Part shown: positions 1-4,991 of the stretch, piece after piece | Position numbering within the stretch: position 1 is the stretch's first letter | Layout of the letters: every line of letters begins with the position of its first letter | Source of the DNA: Desulfobulbaceae bacterium | Lineage (GTDB): Bacteria; Desulfobacterota; Desulfobulbia; Desulfobulbales; Desulfocapsaceae | Direction of reading: 5' to 3' | Assembly: GCA_024643445.1 (NCBI GenBank) | Contig: JAHEMX010000219.1 | Location: 1 to 6,458 of the forward strand | DNA: 6,458 nucleotides | Notes under the pieces: generated by a model | Told to the model about the DNA's origin: nothing | Databases searched by the model: none | The model's input: the letters and a program-made list of their open reading frames with translations, nothing else | Position numbers and translations under genes: made by a program

Positions 1-2829
1 GCCGAGCAGATCGTCGCCGGAAACATCCTTGAGCAGCGCCTTCATCTTGTCACCGACCTCTTTCGATTTCTCCGCATCATGCATGACGCCGAGCCAGGTG
101 GTGAAGGCTTGTTTGAGCTCCGCCGAGATCTTGGTTTCGAGCGCTTTTTCAATCTTCGAGGCAAGTGCCTGACGCCTGGTGTTGTAGGCCAGGGCCATAC
201 CGTAGCCGAATTCCGCGGCATCCTCAAACAGCGAGCTTGCCCAGCCCGGTCCATGACCGTCGGCGTTGGCGCAGTAAGGTGAAGACGGCGCCGAACCGCC
301 CCAGATGGAGCTGCAGCCGGTGGCGTTGGCAATGGTCATACGCTCGCCGAAGAGCTGCGTCAGCACTTTTACATACGGTGTCTCACCGCAACCTGCACAG
401 GCCCCGGAGAACTCGAGCAGCGGCTGGTAAAACTGGCTGCCCTTGATGGAATCACGGCTCATAATGCCGCCCTTGAAGGGCACCGTCAGGGAGAAATCGA
501 AATTCGGCACTTCCTGTCCGGTCTGGGAGACGGTCGGTTTCATGACGAGCGCCTTGTTCTTGGCCGGACAAATGTCTACACAGTTGCCGCAGCCCTGGCA
601 ATCAAGCGTGTTTACCTGCATTCTGAAATGGTAGCCTTTAACCGCCTTACCAACCGCAGGGATGGTCTTGAAGGTCGCCGGTGCGCCGGCAAGTTCCGCA
701 TCGCTGGCAAGAATCGGGATGATGGCAGAGTGCGGGCAGACAAATGAACACTGGTTGCACTGAATACACTCCTCGGGCAGCCATTCAGGCACACTCACCG
801 CCACACCGCGTTTCTCGTAACGGGCCGTCGAAGTCGGGAAAACACCGTCGGGAGGGAAAGCACTGACCGGCAAGGCGTCACCTTTCAGGGCCTGCACCGG
901 ACGCATGACCTTATCGACATAGTCGGTGGTTTTCGCCATCGGCGGAATAGAACCGGAGGCCTTGCTCCAGGCAGCCGGCACCTTGACTTCCACGAGGTTG
1001 TCAAGCGTGTTGTCCACGGCGTTGATGTTCATGGAGACGATATGATCGCCTTTCTTGCCGAAGGTCTTCTTGATGTCTTTCTTCAACAGGGCGATTGCTT
1101 CCTCGATCGGCAGCACGTTCGCCAGTTTGAAGAAACAGGTCTGCATGATCATGTTGATCCTGCCGCCGAGACCGACATCCTGGGCGATTTTTATCGCATC
1201 GACGGTGAAAAACTTCAGTTTTTTGTCGGCGATGGTTTTTCTCATATCGCCGGGCAGATGCTCAGCCATTTCCTTGACTGTCCAGGGACAGTTGAGCAGG
1301 AAGGTACCGCCGTCCTTGATGTTCTCGAGGACATCATAGATATTCACATAGGTCGGATTGTGACAGGCGACAAAATCGGCCTCGTTGATCAGGTAGGTCG
1401 ACTTGATCGGCACATCGCCGAAACGGAGATGGGAAATGGTGATACCGCCCGATTTTTTCGAATCATAGGCAAAATAGCCCTGGGCATATTTCTCGGTATT
1501 GTCGCCGATAATCTTGATGGCGCTCTGGTTTGCGCCGACGGTTCCGTCCGAGCCGAGTCCCCAGAACTTGGCCCTGATATTGCCTTGCGGCTCAGCCCTG
1601 AATTCATCGGTTACCGGCAGCGAAAGATGGGTGACGTCATCATTTATACCGATGGTAAAATGCTTTTTCGGTTCGGCCGCTTTCATGTTGTCGTAGACCG
1701 CTTTAACCATGGAGGGATTGAATTCCTTGGAACTCAGTCCATAACGGCCGCCCAGTATCTTCGGCGGCGCCACACCCTTGTCGATGTAAGCGGCACAGAT
1801 ATCGGTATAGAGCGGCTCGCCGACCGCACCCGGCTCCTTGGTCCTGTCAAGGATGGTGACGGCTTTTGCCGAGGCCGGAACGGCTGCCATGAAGGCATCA
1901 ATGTCGAACGGCCGGTACAGGCGTACTTTCACCAGGCCCACTTTCTCGCCGCGACCGTTCAGCGCATTGACGGTTTCCTCGATGGCCTCGCAGCCGGATC
2001 CCATGGCGACGATGACCCTCTCGGCCTTCGGATCTCCGACATAGTCGAAAAGATGGTAGCTGCGGCCGGTCAGCTTGCTGACCTGTTCCATGTACTTGGC
2101 AACGATGCCCGGTGTGGCGAGATAATACTTGTTGCAGGCCTCACGGCTCTGGAAATAGATATCCGGGTTCTGGGCGGTTCCCCTGGTGTCTGGCCGCTCA
2201 GGATTGATGGCCCGCTTCTTGAAAGCCCAGTAGGCATCCCAGTTGAAGAGCTTGGCCATATCGGCGTAATCGATCACTTCGATTTTCTGGATTTCATGGG
2301 AGGTCCTGAAACCATCATAGAAATGCAGGAACGGCACAGAGGCGTCAATGGTCGCCAGGTGGGCAACGAGGGCCAGGTCCATGACCTCCTGGACCGAGCT
2401 TGAGACGATCTGGGCAAAACCGGTCTGCCTGGTCGCCATGACATCCGCCTGATCGCCAAAGATGGACAGGGCGTGGGCCGAGAGTGAACGGGCGGTTACA
2501 TGAAAGACGCAGGGCAGCAGCTCGCCGGCAATCTTGTACATATTGGGAATTTTCAGAAGAAGTCCCTGGGATGCGGTGAAGGTGCAGGTAACCGCACCGC
2601 CGACAAGCGAACCGTGAACGGCACCGGCTGCACCTGCCTCGGATTGCATCTGCTTGATGCTCAATTTCTCACCGAAGATGTTCTTCCTGCCGCCGACCGC
2701 CCAGGAATCAGCTATCTCACCCAAAGGACTGGATGGCGTGATAGGGTAGATGGTCGCTACCTCGCTCATGCCGTATGCGACATGGCATGCTGCGGTATTA
2801 CCATCAATCGTTTGCATTTTACCGTTCAT
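1..2829 (-). CDS. por: Pyruvate:ferredoxin (flavodoxin) oxidoreductase, single-chain type; C-terminus cut by window edge
   Basis: This cytoplasmic enzyme converts pyruvate, CoA and oxidised ferredoxin into acetyl-CoA, CO2 and reduced ferredoxin, using thiamine diphosphate (TPP) and three [4Fe-4S] clusters. I translated it from the start codon to base 1: 943 uninterrupted codons, against about 1200 residues for the family. The N-terminal pyrimidine-binding domain has YPITPSSP with Thr31, then Glu64 and Arg114 (VTARS), the positions known for TPP and pyruvate contacts in the Desulfovibrio africanus enzyme. This also supports the chosen start. The gamma-like domain follows at roughly 415-625. 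Ferredoxin motifs are CIQCNQCSFVCP (Cys688, 691, 694, 698) and CQGCGNCVDICP (Cys744, 747, 750, 754). The TPP domain begins with CAGCGE (Cys811, Cys814, Glu816) and Cys839 in TGCSS, the expected proximal-cluster ligands. The GDGW motif, the fourth proximal ligand and the C-terminal domain lie outside the window. A GAGGTG ribosome site precedes ATG. It lies 619 bp downstream of glcF and probably consumes the pyruvate made by GlcDEF. Confidence 0.97.
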   Translation of the reverse strand, partial: MNGKMQTIDGNTAACHVAYGMSEVATIYPITPSSPLGEIADSWAVGGRKNIFGEKLSIKQMQSEAGAAGAVHGSLVGGAVTCTFTASQGLLLKIPNMYKIAGELLPCVFHVTARSLSAHALSIFGDQADVMATRQTGFAQIVSSSVQEVMDLALVAHLATIDASVPFLHFYDGFRTSHEIQKIEVIDYADMAKLFNWDAYWAFKKRAINPERPDTRGTAQNPDIYFQSREACNKYYLATPGIVAKYMEQVSKLTGRSYHLFDYVGDPKAERVIVAMGSGCEAIEETVNALNGRGEKVGLVKVRLYRPFDIDAFMAAVPASAKAVTILDRTKEPGAVGEPLYTDICAAYIDKGVAPPKILGGRYGLSSKEFNPSMVKAVYDNMKAAEPKKHFTIGINDDVTHLSLPVTDEFRAEPQGNIRAKFWGLGSDGTVGANQSAIKIIGDNTEKYAQGYFAYDSKKSGGITISHLRFGDVPIKSTYLINEADFVACHNPTYVNIYDVLENIKDGGTFLLNCPWTVKEMAEHLPGDMRKTIADKKLKFFTVDAIKIAQDVGLGGRINMIMQTCFFKLANVLPIEEAIALLKKDIKKTFGKKGDHIVSMNINAVDNTLDNLVEVKVPAAWSKASGSIPPMAKTTDYVDKVMRPVQALKGDALPVSAFPPDGVFPTSTARYEKRGVAVSVPEWLPEECIQCNQCSFVCPHSAIIPILASDAELAGAPATFKTIPAVGKAVKGYHFRMQVNTLDCQGCGNCVDICPAKNKALVMKPTVSQTGQEVPNFDFSLTVPFKGGIMSRDSIKGSQFYQPLLEFSGACAGCGETPYVKVLTQLFGERMTIANATGCSSIWGGSAPSSPYCANADGHGPGWASSLFEDAAEFGYGMALAYNTRRQALASKIEKALETKISAELKQAFTTWLGVMHDAEKSKEVGDKMKALLKDVSGDDLLG

Positions 2830-2834
2830 GAATT

Positions 2835-2840
2835 CACCTC
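2835..2840 (-). promoter_or_regulatory. Ribosome binding site of por
   Basis: GAGGTG on the minus strand, five bases before the ATG at 2829-2827. It fixes the start at this ATG rather than at the in-frame ATG four codons further on, which has no such site. The resulting numbering also matches the D. africanus catalytic positions. Confidence 0.8.
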
Positions 2841-2878
2841 AACCTATAAAATAGTAGTATTCAACCACCTTCCTGCCT

Positions 2879-2897
2879 CTGCAGTTTTCTGCAGAAA
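2879..2897. promoter_or_regulatory. Candidate operator: two CTGCAG palindromes 10 bp apart upstream of por
   Basis: CTGCAG occurs at 2879-2884 and again at 2889-2894, exactly 10 bp start to start (one helical turn). The second lies inside a perfect 12-bp palindrome, TTTCTGCAGAAA (2886-2897). The block sits about 50-68 bp before the por start codon, where a regulator or a promoter would be expected. That it binds a regulator is inference; no family is assigned. Confidence 0.3.
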
Positions 2898-2997
2898 CGA
2901 GAAAAGCGTAAGCAATTGCGCACCGGCTATCGTCGCCGCACCTGGCAGCGACCTGATACGCACACCTCGTTATCCTGGTATAATAAAACAGGCAGAG

Positions 2998-3028
2998 CTG
3001 TATTCTGTCCGGCAAGAAAAGAATACAG
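2998..3028. repeat. 9-bp inverted repeat CTGTATTCT / AGAATACAG in the por leader
   Basis: CTGTATTCT at 2998-3006 pairs perfectly with AGAATACAG at 3020-3028 across a 13-base spacer. It lies about 170-200 bp upstream of por. It could be an operator for a dimeric regulator or a hairpin in a long leader RNA. No U-tract follows on either strand, so an intrinsic terminator is unlikely. Confidence 0.4.
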
Positions 3029-3256
3029 ACCACCGTACAAATACAAGTTACCGGGCCACTTCTTCCAGACAAGCAGTACGGCAAAGTAACACGCAATTAT
3101 GAAAAATCCCACCCTTTTATCCTGCTGAAATAGCCGCTTTTTCCCGGCTCCGGCAGTTCTTCGGTGCCCTGCCTTTCCGATCCTGTCAACAGGGTGATGC
3201 CGGCAAACAATCAGACCTGAAGACCAGGATTGAACCTTCCTGGACAGACCATGCCG

Positions 3257-3369
3257 CATTCAGGGTATAAAATAATGACCGTTTGAGCAAGATCATCAGG
3301 GCATATCGAGTCCCTGTAATATTGATTCTTTGCATCAGGGAACTTGAAGAGGTCTTTTTTCCCTGTAAT
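3257..3369. repeat. Cluster of short repeats CATCAGGG and TCCCTGTAAT
   Basis: CATCAGGG is present at 3294-3301 and 3333-3340, with a one-base-longer variant CATTCAGGG at 3257-3265, giving start-to-start spacings of 37 and 39 bp. A second motif, TCCCTGTAAT, occurs exactly at 3311-3320 and 3360-3369. The two motifs alternate and share the complementary core CAGGG / CCCTG, so they can be read as half-sites of one recognition sequence. They lie in the AT-richer part of the gap, 430-540 bp upstream of por and just after the glcF hairpin. A regulator-binding array is one reading; chance clustering of short words is not excluded. Confidence 0.35.
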
Positions 3370-3380
3370 TCAGCTAGCAT

Positions 3381-3418
3381 GCAGACAACCCCGGAAAGAA
3401 TCCGAGAAGGTTGTCTGC
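3381..3418 (-). terminator. Hairpin downstream of glcF, possible transcription end or 3'-stabilising stem
   Basis: A perfect 10-bp stem, GCAGACAACC (3381-3390) with GGTTGTCTGC (3409-3418), encloses 18 bases that contain a second small stem CGGA/TCCG. It starts about 30 bases after the glcF stop codon, a normal place for a terminator or an RNA-protecting hairpin. No U-run follows the stem on the minus strand, so a classic intrinsic terminator is doubtful, and partial read-through to por is possible. Confidence 0.45.
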
Positions 3419-3448
3419 CTGCGCTCCTCCAGGACTTGCGATGCTCAG

Positions 3449-4792
3449 TTACGCAAGACCCTGCTGGTAGGCGGTCATCTCCGAAATATGAAAGATCTTC
3501 GTTTTCAGGCTGTGTTTCCGTATACCCCAGGCCAGTTGGATCATGCAGGCCGGACAGCTGGTAACGAGGATGTCCGCTTCGGTATTCTTGAGATTTTTCA
3601 TCTTTCTGTCCAGCACCTTCTGGGACAGATCATAATGGGTCAGGGCGTATGATCCGGCACCGCCGCAACACCAGTCAGCCTCTGCCATTTCCCTGAATTC
3701 GACGTTGGGCAGCGCCTTGAGAAGTTCCCGCGGCGCCGACTTGATGCCCTGGCCGCGAATGGCATGGCAGGGATCGTGATAGGTGACCACCGCCGGCTTG
3801 TCGCCGGAGAAAACGGCTTTGACCGCCTCAGTGCCGCCTCCGGCATGAGAATCATGATAGCTCGAGACCGCTTCTGCAGAGCTGCCTTTACCGTCCCCGC
3901 CAAACTCGGAAGCATAGAGGAACTCTACGACATCCTTGATTAGCGGTGCCTGCTTGTCGGCACGGGCCTTATTCTGTGCGTCATCCTTGAACACCTTCGG
4001 ATATTTTTTCAGAAAGGAGGCACAACTCGAGCAGTCCGTGACGATCACGTCCAGATCGGCTTCAGAAAATATCTTCATGTTTTTCTCGGCAAGCAGCTTG
4101 GTATTGCCGATATCGCCGTAAGACCATGGCGGCAGTCCGCAGCAGCAGTTGTCGAGCACGGTGACGGATTTGCCGATCTTTTTCAAAGACTCGAAAGTCG
4201 CCTTGCCCGATTCGACCTGGATGACATCCACCCCGCAGCCGACAAAATAGCCTATTTTAAGCTCTTTACCCTGGCCCGCATAGATGCCGGGCTTGATGGT
4301 CCCCCGGAAGGAGGAGGTCGGCATCCTTTCTACCATTCCCTCGGCCTTGGGCAGATCCCGGCCGAAAATCCGCAGCAGGCCAAGGGCGTTGGCAACCTTC
4401 GAAGCGCCGCTGTTCTTGCCCAGCGCCACCGCCTTGGCGGCAGCATGAAGTCGCTTGGGATAGGGCAGGAGATGCTCGAAGAGCAGACGATGGGCGGGTT
4501 TCTTGCCGACCTTGTCCAAGTATTCGGCCCGGGCATTCAAGACCAAGTCCGCTGTCGGCACGGACCCGAAGCAGTTGGTGGTGCAGGCACCACAACCGAG
4601 GCAGGTGAAAAGTGGATCTTCCATCTCCTCATTCCATTCTACCCGCTTTTCAATAATTCCCCGCAGCAGGGCCAGGCGTCCCCTGGCCACTCCGGATTCA
4701 TGTCCCGTCGCCCGGAAAATCGGGCAGGCGACATGGCAGAAACCACACTTATTGCACTGGGCAATGGCATCGTAATTGGCTGACACAGTCAT
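3449..4792 (-). CDS. glcF: GlcF-type iron-sulfur subunit of a glycolate / D-lactate dehydrogenase
   Basis: This 447-residue protein carries electrons from the flavin subunit of a 2-hydroxyacid dehydrogenase towards the quinone pool or another carrier; it is expected on the cytoplasmic side of the membrane. Two [4Fe-4S] motifs lie near the N-terminus: CNKCGFCHVACP (Cys13, 16, 19, 23) and CLGCGACTTNC (Cys64, 67, 70, 74). Two CCG domains follow: GCGVDV (Cys186), NCCCGLP (Cys216-218) and DCSSC (Cys254, 257), then HDPCHA (Cys342), DWCCGGAGS (Cys375-376) and SCPAC (Cys413, 416). This is the layout of E. coli GlcF (about 407 residues, recalled). I chose the ATG at 4792; a TTG six codons upstream is in frame, but AGGAAAG sits between them at ideal distance from the ATG. 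Residues about 296-332 form a Gly/Ser-rich stretch between the CCG domains that may explain the extra length. No transmembrane segment is evident. It follows glcDE after 199 bp and precedes por. Confidence 0.93.
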   Translation of the reverse strand: MTVSANYDAIAQCNKCGFCHVACPIFRATGHESGVARGRLALLRGIIEKRVEWNEEMEDPLFTCLGCGACTTNCFGSVPTADLVLNARAEYLDKVGKKPAHRLLFEHLLPYPKRLHAAAKAVALGKNSGASKVANALGLLRIFGRDLPKAEGMVERMPTSSFRGTIKPGIYAGQGKELKIGYFVGCGVDVIQVESGKATFESLKKIGKSVTVLDNCCCGLPPWSYGDIGNTKLLAEKNMKIFSEADLDVIVTDCSSCASFLKKYPKVFKDDAQNKARADKQAPLIKDVVEFLYASEFGGDGKGSSAEAVSSYHDSHAGGGTEAVKAVFSGDKPAVVTYHDPCHAIRGQGIKSAPRELLKALPNVEFREMAEADWCCGGAGSYALTHYDLSQKVLDRKMKNLKNTEADILVTSCPACMIQLAWGIRKHSLKTKIFHISEMTAYQQGLA

Positions 4793-4797
4793 AATTT

Positions 4798-4804
4798 CTT
4801 TCCT
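4798..4804 (-). promoter_or_regulatory. Ribosome binding site of glcF
   Basis: AGGAAAG on the minus strand, with a five-base spacer to the ATG at 4792-4790. It decides the start against the in-frame TTG at 4810, which would place this site inside the coding sequence. It lies only about 9 bases from the palindromic element upstream. Confidence 0.75.
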
Positions 4805-4812
4805 CAACAATG

Positions 4813-4937
4813 ATGGCGTCGTAAAAACATCGATCTACTGCGTCGTGAAGTTTTTCCCGGCACTCGACATACTATTTGTATGCCTTCGCACCTGAAAAAT
4901 CCTCACTCCTTGTATACCTGCGTTTTTACTTAGCCAT
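4813..4937. repeat. 125-bp imperfect palindromic element between glcDE and glcF
   Basis: Matching blocks are arranged symmetrically about base 4875. ATGGC (4813-4817) pairs with GCCAT (4933-4937), GTAAAAAC (4821-4828) with GTTTTTAC (4922-4929), TTTTTC (4851-4856) with GAAAAA (4894-4899), and CATAC (4868-4872) with GTATG (4878-4882). With a one-base shift, GTGA (4845-4848) pairs with TCAC (4903-4906). The shared centre shows that this is one long cruciform or hairpin unit rather than unrelated small repeats. It has no coding capacity and resembles miniature palindromic intergenic repeats (REP/MITE-like) of bacterial genomes. Only one copy is in the window, so dispersal is inference. Transcribed, it would fold just upstream of the glcF ribosome site. 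No flanking target duplication is obvious. Confidence 0.65.
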
Positions 4938-4991
4938 AGATGGATGAACTTTTACCCTATTGTCATATATAAAATTGGCGCTAACCCTCGT

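Larger units (their letters stand above)
2830..3448. other. 619-bp non-coding region between glcF and por, rich in short repeats
   Basis: I see no recognisable gene here. Short open frames exist on both strands but lack family resemblance and convincing starts. The composition looks more AT-rich than the flanking genes, with tracts such as TATTTTATAG, TTTTATTATACC and TTATTTTATACCC on the minus strand that could be -10 elements. None has a good -35 box at the right distance, so I do not call a promoter. The region holds a hairpin next to glcF, a cluster of CATCAGGG / TCCCTGTAAT repeats, a 9-bp inverted repeat, and a pair of CTGCAG palindromes near por. In Desulfovibrio lactate clusters, as I recall, a permease gene can lie near these genes; none is present here. 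The likely role is the 3' end of the glcDE-glcF transcript plus a separate, regulated por promoter with a leader. Confidence 0.7.

Noticed and set aside
1042..2403. 453-codon open frame on the plus strand
   Set aside because: It lies entirely antisense to por, whose protein has intact catalytic motifs throughout. The long antisense frame follows from the codon bias of por, and its translation resembles no family.
3034..3065. Sigma-54-like promoter (TGGCCC...TTGT on the minus strand)
   Set aside because: The spacing between the GG and the G of the TTG element is one base too long and the -12 GC is missing.
2500..3102. 200-codon plus-strand frame spanning the por start and leader
   Set aside because: Half is antisense to the por N-terminus (with Thr31 and Glu64) and the rest runs through repeat-rich non-coding sequence; no domain is recognisable.
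3122..3156. Nested stems CTGC/GCAG and AGCCG/CGGCT as an intrinsic terminator
   Set aside because: The stems are short with an unpaired interior, and the nearest T-run on the minus strand lies about 18 bases beyond the stem, too far for a terminator.
4793..4810. TTG start six codons upstream for glcF
   Set aside because: The AGGAAAG ribosome site lies between this TTG and the ATG at 4792, at ideal spacing for the ATG, and no site precedes the TTG.
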